From NCBI GenBank assembly GCA_021464525.1, contig JADRCO010000711.1, positions 1-27,843 on the forward strand: a DNA stretch of 27,843 nucleotides, given 5' to 3'. The notes beneath the pieces were generated by a model. The model made no database searches, was not told where the DNA came from, and saw only the letters and a program-made list of their open reading frames with translations. This DNA comes from Rhizophagus sp. LPA8_4_AMF (lineage: Eukaryota > Glomeromycota > Glomeromycetes > Glomerales > Glomeraceae). Of the stretch, positions 8,695 to 18,590 are shown one piece after another. A program made the position numbers and the translations under genes. Within the stretch, counting starts at the first letter, position 1, and the number at the start of each line of letters is the position of its first letter.

Positions 8695-9771
8695 ATGTCA
8701 GATGGGAAAAAAGAAACGTGCGTTGAGCCATGTATTTCTTAGACAAGATTCTCTCAAGTTGCTCCATTAGATAGGTTGTTATGTCTTTAATAATTCGTCT
8801 ATTGATACGTTCAATGGTCTTGCAACCCGATTTAATATTTCCTGATTCTCACACTAATCAAAAAACGATGAATGTGAAACATTGTACTAAACGTTTTATT
8901 GATCTAATTTTTAATTTGCTGCTTTACCAACTGTTGTTGTAGATATAAAAATGCACTCCAATCTTATATTAAGGTTGATGATAAAAAATGTAATGTATAT
9001 TGCACTATTACTACTTTAAAAAGTGATATAACTACCCATGTTGTGGAAAATCAGCTTATACAGTTTATAAAGCAGAAATACAACATTACACTCTACCTTA
9101 CAATATCACTCACTATTGGGAAAATTTCAACATAATGTACAATATCGATAAGGATAAAAATAAGTACTGTATTCTTACTACAAGATTATATCCAAGATAG
9201 TTGGTTTTGCGGTAAAAGAATTCTTAGCAATAGTTGTTCGTCATCTGAGTCTAATGTCAGGACTTGAAGCAAGAACTCAATGTTTTTGTGAGAACGTCTA
9301 TGATGGTGGTATGGCCGTATGGGACGACAATTAAGTTCAGGAACTTGTAGTGGCAGTTGTCCAGGAAACAGCTCTCAGTTGTGTGGGGTTCTTGGAGTCT
9401 ACGTTTGTCCCTATAAAAAATTTTATCTGTTAGTTCTGTAAAAACTCCGTGAAAATGAACCTTTCACGGATCCATTCACGGAAAATGAAAATAATTCGAT
9501 AAATTCCGTGATATAAGGTTATTAATTCCGGAAATATGAGCCTTTTACGGAAAAAAGATGGAATATAAAAAACGGATCGACTTTTTTTACAGGGTGTATG
9601 AAGTTCCAATTATTTCAACTTCTATAAATCTTCAATTCCTTCTTCAACTTTTCTTCCAACTCAATCAACTCCTCTTTATCCTTCTAAATTGGTTTGGGTG
9701 TTGAAATTCCGTTTATAATTGTAAGAAGACGTTTAACTCATGATGATGATTTTGATGAAGCCCAACGATGA
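8695..9771 (+). pseudogene. Type-B WSC pseudogene B1
   Basis: Starts MSDGKKETCVEPC like the other type-B genes, but reaches TAG at codon 16 (8740-8742). Further frameshifts and deletions follow: the 'GLATLNSPSRPG' segment is partly lost after 8825, and the region of domain 2 between ESMTV and AGLEA is deleted near 9250. Recognisable pieces include SYIKVDDKKCN, CGKRIL and CPGNSSQLCG. The coding remnant is interrupted at 9409-9594 by a MITE-like insertion. The 3' third matches the type-A gene at 6668 more closely than other type-B genes (GRQLSSGTCS and the stalk), so it is a chimera. It is surely not translated as a full protein. Confidence 0.85.
9409..9594. mobile_element. 186-bp MITE-like element inside pseudogene B1
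   Basis: The insertion breaks a stretch that in the intact gene at 6668 reads AGTTTGTATGAAG. It starts CCCTATAAAAAA and ends TTTTTTTACAGGG. These are inverted repeats matching at 11 of the first 12 bases. It is flanked by a direct TGT on each side (9406-9408 and 9595-9597), while the uninterrupted gene has a single TGT, so the target duplication is three bases. The interior contains TCCGTGAAA (9446-9454) and TTTCACGGA (9462-9470), a 9-bp stem with a 7-base loop, plus further CACGGAAAA / TTCCGTGA motifs. It has no coding capacity, so it is a non-autonomous element of a DNA transposon group I cannot name. Confidence 0.8.
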
Positions 9772-11163
9772 TTTCAACTTTATCATTATTATTTCCAAAG
9801 GAAGCGCGGATAAATCGGTATAGGGTCATAATTTAGCTAATTTTGTTTCTACTCTATCTGATAATATTTATTATCACTAGTTATCTTAGATTGTAAAATA
9901 GTTAAACTTTTTCATTGATGTAAAAGTAATTTGTATACACTAGTGATATGTCATTACTGAATTCATGTTTAAATAATAAAAGGTTACAAATTATAAAGAT
10001 TCATAAATTAGCAGAAAAATTATTTTCTTTTATTGAAGTAACAATTAAGGTAAAAAAAAATTTTCTTTTTATTAATGATACAAAGAAACGTAGATACAAC
10101 AGTGAATGAAAAATTGTTTTTTTTATGACTTTAATTTGAAATTCGAAAAGTTATCATATTTTTCTTCTTACCTAATAAAGTTATTAAAGAATAAATTAAA
10201 ATTGTATATTAATGTGCGTTGATTTGAGAAATTGAGAAGTAAAGATTAATGTCTTATTAAAACTCATTAGGTACTGTTAAAATTGCGAAAGTCTTTAGTA
10301 TCATGATTTTTTGCATTCATGAAAAAAAGTATACCGTTTTATTTCCTTAATTGAAATTTATTTTGTAAAGAAAACAACTTACATTACTAATGAGAAATCA
10401 TATTTATGTTATATACTATTATTAATTTCCTCGAAATGATAATTGTATCATAATTCCAAAAATGTTAGTGGTACATAAAATTATCCTTTTACTGTCCTGT
10501 TTGTCATGATGAATAAGCAGAATATTTTTTATCAAAGAAGGTACTAAAAAAAAGTACCTATTCAAATTTAGAACTTCTAGAATGAAACCAAAGTTAAATT
10601 GCTTTTGTCATACAAATAGATCGTCGTTCTAGATGCGCACAATAGAGTTCGATGGCATTATCGCAAGTTAGAAGATCTTTCTTATTTGTTAAATCTTCTA
10701 AAAAGTATTTATGAAATTATGTGTTCATATGATATACAGTAATCTTACTCCTAAAATGTTTGAAGTATTTTAGGGGTCTATAAGGCATTGCAGACACAAA
10801 ACTTTTATGAATTCATTTAAAGTGTGAAATGTATTACTAAGCTCTCATATAAAATATGTCAATTACCATTAGATTAACCATTTTAGATATTATAATGATC
10901 TATATTATTAACAATAAATTATATCATGTTCAGAACCTTAATTTTTTTATTTAGGTTACATTTATTTTGTACAATGATACACCTTATTGATATTAACATT
11001 CTTAAATTCTGTTTGTACAATTCTTGATATCGAATTTTATAAAAGTATTTAAGGAATTTGACAGGAAACTCATTAATAGTTTCAGAAAGCTCTTTACAAT
11101 TTGTGAATTAGCTTAGAAAATAATTTAATTCACTTGGATATTTTATAATATACTTGATTTATT
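9772..11163. other. Intergenic region between modules 1 and 2
   Basis: No gene is supported. Up to about 9890 the sequence still matches the region after pseudogene B2 (TTTCCAAAGGAAG(C/T)GCGGATAA), so the module ends near there. A perfect small hairpin, AGGTACT (10539-10545) and AGTACCT (10553-10559) around a loop of seven A, is present. A less AT-rich patch at 10615-10670 has no open frame of note. Confidence 0.5.
11038..11056 (+). promoter_or_regulatory. Type-A promoter box TATAAAAGTATTTAAGGAA
   Basis: Identical over 19 bases to the block at 6487-6505 and similarly placed upstream of a type-A gene (about 108 bases before the ATG at 11164). The surrounding DNA has diverged, which suggests functional constraint on the box or retention of the promoter within the duplicated module. 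Confidence 0.5.
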
Positions 11164-12180
11164 ATGGCAAATGAAGCGTGTGATTCATGTGATGAAAATG
11201 GTAACATTCTTTATCAAGATCCTCAAGTTACTCCACTAGGATGTTATGTTTTTGATAATAGTTCTATTAGTGACACTTTTAATGGTCTTGCAACGTTGAA
11301 CAGCCCCAAAAGACCTGGTTTAATATTTAAAGATCCTTACACTTATCAAATTAGAATGAATGCGGGCCATTGCCTTAAACGTTGTATAGATTTTAAATTT
11401 GAATATGGAGCTTTGGAGGGTGGTATTAACTGCCGTTGTGGGCATGCAAATGCCCTTCAATCTTATATTAAGGTGGATGACAAAAATTGTAATATCTACT
11501 GCACCACTGCTACCTTTACTGGCAATGTAACTTATGCATGTGGAGGGAAAGATGCTTACGTGGTTTATAAAGCAGAAATACATTATTACACTCCACCTTA
11601 CAATATCACTCTTGAAGAGAAACTCGATATAATATTTAATGTTAATAAGGATAACATTAAATATTCTCGCTACAAAGGATGTATTGAAGATAATGGAGCT
11701 TGCGGTAAAAGAATCTTAGGGGATAAGTGTACATCATCTGAAACTATGACAATTGATGAATGTTTTGATTATTGCCGTGATTATAAATACGCTGGGCTTG
11801 AAGCAAGAACTCAATGCTTTTGTGGAAATTCTTATCCTCCTATAGGAAGAAATCAAGGCTTAGATTATTGCAGCGCTAGTTGTCCAGGTAATAATTCTCA
11901 GTTATGTGGAGGCGCTTGGACTTCAAGCTTATATGAAATTTCTACTCATACTACTCTCTCTTTAAAAATTGGTTTGGGTGTTGGAATTCCTGCATTTATA
12001 ATAATTGCAATTGCTATAGTCACATTTTTATTCATCAGAAGACGACGCTCAAGGCATGATAATGATAAAAATAATAATAATGATGATGATGATAATAATG
12101 AAGATGATAATAATAAAGATGATAATAATGAAGATGATAATAATGAAGATGATAATAATGAAGTTTATATTCATCGGTGA
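11164..12180 (+). CDS. Two-WSC-domain single-pass membrane protein, type A (A2), with acidic repeat tail
   Basis: Codes for 338 residues, intronless. WSC domain 1 is about 27-136 and domain 2 about 170-258. The spacing of paired cysteines matches the gene at 6668, except for a two-residue deletion in domain 2 (CRDYKYAG instead of CREGNYKYAG). The stalk is almost absent (about eight residues, STHTTLSL). The membrane helix is about 267-291, followed by RRRRSRHD. The cytosolic tail is much longer than in the paralogues (about 47 residues) because of five DDNNE/K repeats, and ends VYIHR. A 104-bp stretch (11410-11513) is identical to 6914-7017 in the gene at 6668, suggesting gene conversion. No signal peptide is seen. 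Surface glycan binding is inferred from the WSC family only. Confidence 0.9.
   Translation: MANEACDSCDENGNILYQDPQVTPLGCYVFDNSSISDTFNGLATLNSPKRPGLIFKDPYTYQIRMNAGHCLKRCIDFKFEYGALEGGINCRCGHANALQSYIKVDDKNCNIYCTTATFTGNVTYACGGKDAYVVYKAEIHYYTPPYNITLEEKLDIIFNVNKDNIKYSRYKGCIEDNGACGKRILGDKCTSSETMTIDECFDYCRDYKYAGLEARTQCFCGNSYPPIGRNQGLDYCSASCPGNNSQLCGGAWTSSLYEISTHTTLSLKIGLGVGIPAFIIIAIAIVTFLFIRRRRSRHDNDKNNNNDDDDNNEDDNNKDDNNEDDNNEDDNNEVYIHR
12088..12162 (+). repeat. Coding minisatellite, five 15-bp units (DDNNE)
   Basis: Five head-to-tail copies of GATGATAATAATGAA occupy the end of the gene at 11164. Unit 2 has AAA in place of the last GAA, giving DDNNK. The unit length is a multiple of three, so gain or loss of units changes only the length of the acidic cytosolic tail. 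The related genes at 6668 and 16287 lack the array. Confidence 0.9.
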
Positions 12181-13677
12181 TTGTGACTTTATCATTATTC
12201 ATTTATTAAAAGAATATGATAAATTATATCTGTAATTTTAGTCATCAATAATATTTATTTTTATTTACGTCCACAAAAAATTTCAAACCATCTAATTTTA
12301 TCGTTTTTAAACGATTACAATTTACTATTAATGAGATTTGTATTAGCTTTTTTACTCTTAAAATAATTAACCTTTCCATTTATTGTAAATAAATCAAATT
12401 ATCTATTAGTATATAATAATGTGTAGAATACTGTAACAAATAGAGTTACCAAATTCATCGTCCAAAGGTTTAAATGAAAAAAATATATATATTTTAAGAG
12501 AATTCATATACATAACAAGAAAAAAAAAGAAATTCGTTTCTACAATATCAAAGATTATTTTTTATCAAAGAACGCAGATAAAAGATTTTATTTTTTTTTG
12601 AATATCACATGCGAAATCTAGCAATTCTCTTTTTATCTTTCATTTGGAATTAGAGGAATTTATTTACCGGTACGTGAAATTTAGATCAATGAAAAAAAAA
12701 GGTTTGATATCAACTCAACGAAATTAAAAAATTTAAATGTATTATTGAACTGATTGTAATTGTTGAAACTTTGAGAAAAAGTCTTCGCATTCATCATGTA
12801 AATATCATTTGATGTCAGTTGACAATAGGTTATGAAACAGTTGAGTCGCAATGCATAATTATCATTCTAAAATTAGATTGGTCTCATCTTGTAATTTTCT
12901 TACATGGTTGTACCTAAATAAAGTTTCTAAAATTAGTAATATTGCCAATCGAGAATAAATAAATAACAAACAATAAAGACGAGCGTATTAATAATGATCA
13001 TCAAAACGATGATGTCCTTTATTTAGTTACAGCAAATCCAAAAAGTTTAGAACTTGTTATTGTTAAAAAATGAAGCATAGATACAACAATAATTGGACTA
13101 GATTATGAAACACCCGCAGTAATTAGAAAAAAAGTTTACTATTGCTTATAAGCTCGTAAATATGTCATTTTGTACACCATCTAATATTTATTTAAATGTA
13201 ACTCCCAAACAATGGTTTCTCAACTCTAAATACGAAAACCGAACCAATATCAAATTTTTTTTTAAAAAATTAGTTCTCGATTTAAAAATAATTCAAAGAG
13301 AATTGTTTCAAAATCAATACTAGTGACTAGTCTTCTGAATATGAATTTATTTATAAACGGAAAGTTGTCCCTCGAATTATAGATCAGTATTTATCACCTT
13401 TGGCCTTAGCTGTATGGATAATGGACGACGCAACTCTTCACAAAAAGGTGGAGTGTAGATTTAGACACATTAGGGACAGAGTTCTACTCGAACTTTTGAT
13501 ACCTTCCTTTGGTTGTGGAAAGGGGAATGCTTTTCAGCCTTCAGTAGTATGGGCTGACTCACTAGTACCTGAGTGTTTCTAGCTTATCTAGTAGATAATA
13601 GGTTATCTTTAAATTATATTTAAATTATTAATCAAAATTTCAACCTCTGATCATCATTTAGTATAAATCGATTCATT
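12181..13677 (+). repeat. A-to-B spacer, module 2 (S2), with foreign insert
   Basis: Homologous to 7661-8694 and 17235-18389, starting with the same 3'-UTR segment. It includes ACTAGTGACTAGT at 13319-13331 and ends with GTATAAATCGATTCATTATG. Without the insert at 13355-13607 it is about 1.24 kb, close to the other two copies. No conserved ORF is present. Confidence 0.75.
13355..13607 (+). pseudogene. Inserted fragment of a LAGLIDADG homing-endonuclease gene (mitochondrial-type)
   Basis: This stretch is absent from the two homologous spacers and is visibly richer in G+C. An uninterrupted frame from 13355 to the TAG at 13580 begins KRKVVPRIIDQYLSPLALAV and continues WIMDDATLHK. The order VVP, then LSPLALAVWIMDDA, matches the part of LAGLIDADG_2-type endonucleases that precedes and includes the acidic catalytic motif (usually LAxWxMDDG; here DDA). 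Such genes sit in introns of fungal mitochondrial genomes, so a nuclear copy of mitochondrial DNA is the likeliest source. The rest of the frame (KKVECRFRH and onward) is not recognisable and may come from another segment. The fragment is too short for a working enzyme. Confidence 0.6.
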
Positions 13678-14282
13678 ATGTCAGATGGGAAATGTGAACT
13701 CCTTATATTAAGGTTGACGATGAAAAACTACTTTAAAAGGTGATGTAACCTACCCATGAGTTTATAAAGCAGAAATACAATATTGCACTCTACCTTACAA
13801 TATTACTATTGAGGAAAAACTCAACATAATGTACAATATCAAAAAGGATAAAATAAGTATCTACAAAGGTTGTATCCAGGATAATTGGTTTTGCGGTAAA
13901 AGAATCTTAGGCAATAGTTGTTCGTCATCTGAATCTATGACAGTTGATGAATGTATAGATAATTGCCATAAAGGTAATTATATGCTGGACTTGAAGCAAG
14001 AACCCAATACTTTTGTTGTAATACGTACTTATGATAGTGTATGACTACTTTATATTGTAGTGCTAGTTGTTCGGGTCAGACATTTGGACTCTAAGTTTAT
14101 ATGAAGTTCCAACCCTTCTTGTCCCAAATCCTTCTAAGAATCTTGCTTTAAAAATTGGTTTGAGTGTTAGCATTCCTGTATTTGCAATTGTGTTATGTAG
14201 CCGTAATTTTAATCAAAAGATATTTTATAGGAATAATAATAATGGTTATGATGATTATGATAAAGCACGGGAATGTTTCTAA
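13678..14282 (+). pseudogene. Type-B WSC pseudogene B2
   Basis: Begins ATGTCAGATGGGAAA like the other type-B copies. It then jumps directly to the part of WSC domain 1 coding for SYIKV, a deletion of roughly 300 bases relative to the gene at 18390. Frameshifts follow, including a lost base after CHKGNYM and a deletion of the CPGNNSQ-CGG region. Recognisable parts are YKGCIQDNWFCGKRILGNSC, SMTVDECIDNC and a membrane-segment remnant (LALKIGLSVSIP). Short ORFs at 13829 and 14067 are pieces of this pseudogene. The domain-2 remnant resembles the type-A gene at 16287 (GNSCSSSESMTVDECIDNC) more than the type-B gene at 18390, again showing exchange between copies. Confidence 0.85.
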
Positions 14283-16286
14283 TTTTATCATTTCCAAAGG
14301 AAGTGCGGATAAGTTATTGTATGAACATAATATATCAGATGTTGTTTCTACATTATCTAACAGCATTTATTATTAGTTATTATGCAGCCAAATAGGATCT
14401 TGTCGTTTTTAACATACTGATATTTTTTAGATAAATTATTTATTGCATAAATATCATTGATATTTTTGACGCATTACGTCATTTAGATTTTATAGGTAAA
14501 ATACATATTGTTTACTATGCTTTTTATATGGAACATGATCTTGGACGTTCGCAGTTCGGTGATATTTCAAACCCCCACTCAATAACTATTATTTATTTAT
14601 TAATTTCCTATTAAAATTGAATTAAGATGCCTTATTATTAAGTACTTTTATAGTTACTGAACTTTGTAAGTCAACACAATATCGATTGTTTGCGCAATTA
14701 TAATGTCTGTTTTTGGTTGAAAGAATTTCTTTTGTTAAATTTTATTACATAATATCATTTTATAGTACTACACAATAAGGTAGTCGTCAGGTGTTATATT
14801 TTTATTTTATGAGCTATATTATTTAACGCATCATTAGATCTTGTAATGAACTACAAGGTGCTTATTAGAAAAGGAAATTAAAAAAACATTGTACTGGTCA
14901 CGCCTGTTATGCCTTAAAATTTGATGACTTCTCACTTTGCCGATTTACCATTTCACCTACATATGATCAACTTCATGATATAATCTTAATTATGTAATTA
15001 AAAGAAAATATTAAAATATTTATATTTTGTATTTATTGTTTTCTAATCAATAAAAAAGCAAAAAAAGTTTTCACCGAATAATAATTTTTTATCATGTAAA
15101 ACCAGGTTACTGTTCTAAACTTTTTTTTTTACAAATTTGGAATTATTAAAATTTGGAGACTATTATTAAATAAATTTAATTATATTATTGCAGTTTGAGA
15201 GTAAATAAGCCCATAATTTTTTCAAAAGCAGTAAACTTTAAATAATTTGAAATTAAGAAGCAGCAAAGGAGAAATAGTAATTTTATGTCGGTAAAATGGA
15301 AATCTGCAAAATGGTGAAATGGCTGTCTATAAATCGTACCGTAACCATAATCATACACTTTTGAAAAATTTGGAATCTTTAAACTGCAAAGATCCTTTAA
15401 GGACTCCTTCGTTATTCTTAACATTCATTATTATAAATTTATTGACAATTCTGAACTTCATTTTTAATTCATTATTTGTTAAATTGATAATATTATCTAA
15501 TTTTATTCAACCTACCCTTCCTTGCATAACGTGTAAAATCATCAAAGAAATGAAAAGTTTTTCAGATAAATATTTTGTTTGTGAAATATTTTATTTACTT
15601 AGGCAACTGTTATTTGTGCCTCCTCCACAAGGGAATAACAAAAGTGGGAACAGCCATTTTATTTATTTATTTATTTTTTATTTTCAATGCTTCAATGCAA
15701 GCAATAACATACTGCGTAATTATTTTATAATTAAAAACCTTTATATAATTGGTAAAGTGATGAGTTCTAAATTTTTTCATTGATAGATAGAAGGAATATT
15801 AGATTATCAAACATGTTTTTAGGGGTAGAAAATATAGTAAGCTCCTATTGGAAAGTTTCTGATGCACACCAAAACATTGTACTTTCAATTCTTTCTAATA
15901 GAACTTCCAATTCCAATGGATGTCACCAGTGTAATATAGAATTGATTGAATGAAAGAAAAATTAAATTGTTCAAGATGATATAGAATGCTAAATCCAGAG
16001 CAACCTTAGTTTTGTTTATAAAAACATGAAATGCATAATATTATTTGCACGGATTAAATTTAGGCGGGAATGGGCTTCGTGTAATAAAACTTGTACGATA
16101 TAAATAAATTTATCAAGAAAATATTATATAAACATAGTGTCTTTATTTATAAAAGAAACAAGCTTATAAATAGTTCGGGGATGCAACTAAATTATTTCTT
16201 AATAGTATCCAAAAATATTCCTCAAAATTAGTGAATCTAAAAAAAAAAAAAAAAAAAATATTTTTTAAATTATATACCATATTATT
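14283..16286. other. Intergenic region between modules 2 and 3
   Basis: Two kilobases without a gene I can support. Homology to the end of module 1 persists to about 14376. Overlapping ORFs lie at 15185-15424 (minus, 79 codons) and 15319-15783 (plus, 154 codons). The longer is rich in Phe/Ile/Leu/Asn, lacks any recognisable domain and has no partner copy; it is probably chance. A run of 20 A occupies 16239-16258, 28 bases before the next ATG, and could act as a nucleosome-excluding promoter tract. Confidence 0.5.
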
Positions 16287-17234
16287 ATGGCAAATGAAAT
16301 ATGTATTGACAAATGTGATGAAAATGGTGAGATTCTCAGAAAAGATCCTCAAGTCACACCCGAAGGGTGTTTTATTCGTAACAATTCTATTATTGATACA
16401 TTCAATGGTCTTGCAATGTTGAATAGCCCGAGCAGACCCAGATTAACATTCCCTAAAGTTATCACTACCCAAACCCATCGTATTGTTGGGTATTGCCTTA
16501 AAACTTGTATAGACCTTAAGTTTAATTATTCTGCTGTGGAGAATGGTGTTAACTGCCGTTGTGGATATGAAGATGCTCTTCAATCTTATATTAAGGTTGA
16601 TGACAATTCATGTAATCTATTGTGTACGTCTAACACTTTAACTGGTAAAGTGACTTACCCATGTGGCGGAAAGGGAGCTTATACAGTTTATAAAGCCGAG
16701 ATACAATATTACACTTCACCTTACAATATTACTATTGAGGATAAGCTCAATCTTATGCATAATATTGGTATGGATAAAAATAAGTATCCTCACTACAAAG
16801 GATGTTTTCTGGATGAAAAATTTTGCGGTAAAAGGGTCTTAGGCAATAGTTGTTCGTCATCTGAGTCTATGACAGTTGATGAATGTATAGATAATTGCCG
16901 TAAAGATAATTATACATATGCTGGACTTGAAGCAAGATCTCAATGTTTTTGTGGCAATTCCTATGACAGCATAAATCAGCTTTTAGGTCCAATAGAGTGT
17001 AGAGCTAGCTGTCCAGGTAATAATTCTCAGATTTGTGGAGGCATTTGGGCTCTAAGTATATATGAAGTTCCAATAAATACTTCTACAACTACTTCAACAA
17101 CTCCTCCAACTCAATCACCTCCTCAAGCTCTACAAATTGGTTTGGGTGTTGGAATTCCTGCATTTATAATTGTAATTGCTGTAGTCACATTTATATTCAT
17201 CAAAAGACGACCCATTGATTATATTCATCAGTGA
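16287..17234 (+). CDS. Two-WSC-domain single-pass membrane protein, type A (A3)
   Basis: Codes for 315 residues in one exon. The N-terminus is MANEICIDKCDENG. WSC domain 1 is about 28-137 and domain 2 about 170-261, with ten cysteines including the extra pair in FCGKRVLGNSC. A Thr/Ser/Pro stalk (NTSTTTSTTPPTQSPP) leads to the membrane helix (about 283-305, QIGLGVGIPAFI). It is followed by KRR and a very short tail ending DYIHQ. Compared with the paralogues, domain 1 has replaced the FxDPYT motif with FPKVITT. An overlapping plus-strand ORF at 16231 is a frame shadow. No signal peptide is seen. It opens module 3, and its 3' UTR matches those of the genes at 6668 and 11164. Confidence 0.9.
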   Translation: MANEICIDKCDENGEILRKDPQVTPEGCFIRNNSIIDTFNGLAMLNSPSRPRLTFPKVITTQTHRIVGYCLKTCIDLKFNYSAVENGVNCRCGYEDALQSYIKVDDNSCNLLCTSNTLTGKVTYPCGGKGAYTVYKAEIQYYTSPYNITIEDKLNLMHNIGMDKNKYPHYKGCFLDEKFCGKRVLGNSCSSSESMTVDECIDNCRKDNYTYAGLEARSQCFCGNSYDSINQLLGPIECRASCPGNNSQICGGIWALSIYEVPINTSTTTSTTPPTQSPPQALQIGLGVGIPAFIIVIAVVTFIFIKRRPIDYIHQ

Positions 17235-18389
17235 TTGTGACTTTATCATTATTCATTTATTAGAATATGATAAATTGTATCTGTAATTTTAGTCATCAGT
17301 AATTATATGGTCATTTATTTTAGATTTGTATTAGCTAGATAGTTAATCTTTTCATTTATTGTAAAATAATCAAATTATCTAATATATAATAAAGTGTAAA
17401 TAGTGAATAATATAACAAATAGTTACCAAATTCATCGTCCAAAAGTTTGAATGAAAAAAAAATGTATATATTTTTAAGAGAATTCATATATTAGCAAGTA
17501 AAAAAAAAAGAAAATTGTTTCTACAATATCTTCAATATCAAAGATTATTTTTTATCAAAGAAAGCAGATATGTAACAAATAAAAAGATATTACATTTTTT
17601 GAATAATATCATATGCGAGATCTAGCAATTTTCTTTTTTATCTTACATTTGGAAAATTACCTTTTACATAATAAATTAAAGAAATTTATTTATTCGTGAA
17701 ATTTAGATCAATTAAAAAAAAGGTTTGATATCAACGAAATTGAAAAATAAATTAATATGTATTTATTGAATTTATTGTAATTTGCTGAAACTTTGAGAAA
17801 ATGTTTTCGCATTCACTATGTAATATCATTTGATGTAGTACTTGACAATAGGATATGAAACAGTGGTTGCATGAGTCGTAAGATTCCAGGATGCATGACT
17901 ATCATTCAAAACTTACATAAATGTAATGTTTTATGGTAGCACCTAAATAAAGTTTTCTAAAATTAGTAACAATAAAAGACGAGCGATTGATGATCACCAA
18001 AACAATGGTATCCTTTTAGTCACAGCAAATCCAAGAGTTACAACAATAATTGGACTAGATTATGAAACACCCGCAGTATAAAGTTTACCCACCGTCCACC
18101 GCTTATAAAGCTCGTATAAATATGGTATTTTGTACACTTCTTATTATCGAACATTATTATCTAATACTTCTTAAATGTAGCTCCAAAACAATGCTTTCTC
18201 ACCCGCACTCAATATCAAATGTTTTTTAAGGAATTAGTTCTGGCTTTAAAATAATTCAAAGAATTTTGTTTCAAAAATTAATACTAGTGACTAATCTTCT
18301 AAATATAAATTTATTATTTATATTTAAATTATTAATCAAAATTTCAACCTCGGATCGTTATATAATAGTATACTGTAAATCGATTCATT
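17235..18389 (+). repeat. A-to-B spacer, module 3 (S3)
   Basis: Aligns with 7661-8694 and 12181-13677 in the same order of landmarks, with more small deletions (for example a shortened CAATAAA(A)GACGAGCG block near 17968). The ACTAGTGACTAGT block has become ACTAGTGACTAAT (18283-18295). The interval ends with CGTTATATAATAG (18356-18368) and CGATTCATTATG at the type-B start. No conserved ORF is seen. Confidence 0.75.
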
Positions 18390-18590
18390 ATGTCAGATGG
18401 GAAAAATGAAACGTGTGTTGAGCAATGTATAAATGATTATATTCTTAGACAAGATCCTCAAGTTGCTCCATAAGGTTGTTATGTTTTTAATAATAATTCG
18501 TCTATTGATACGTTCAATGGTCTTGCAACATTAAATAGTCCAAGCAGACCCGGTTTAACATTTCCTGATCCTTACACTAATCAAAAAACG
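18390..18590 (+). pseudogene. 5' part of type-B gene B3, cut off by an in-frame TAA
   Basis: From the conserved ATG the frame reads MSDGKNETCVEQC and continues to DPQVAP. It then meets TAA at 18471-18473, where the other members have Lys, Leu, Thr or Glu before GC. After the stop the same frame continues without a break (GCYVFNNNSSIDTFNG) into the ORF that starts at 18591. A single substitution would account for it. Possible readings are early pseudogenisation, a sequencing error, or stop-codon readthrough. No intron that removes the TAA is evident. Confidence 0.75.

Noticed and set aside
14530..14600. Possible tRNA because of a GTTCGCAGTTCGG stretch
   Set aside because: No cloverleaf with B-box GGTTCGANNCC or acceptor stem could be formed. 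No tRNA or rRNA gene was found elsewhere in the window.
15185..15783. Overlapping ORFs of 79 (minus) and 154 (plus) codons
   Set aside because: They overlap on opposite strands, are dominated by Phe/Ile/Leu/Asn/Lys, show no family motif and have no counterpart in the other inter-module regions.
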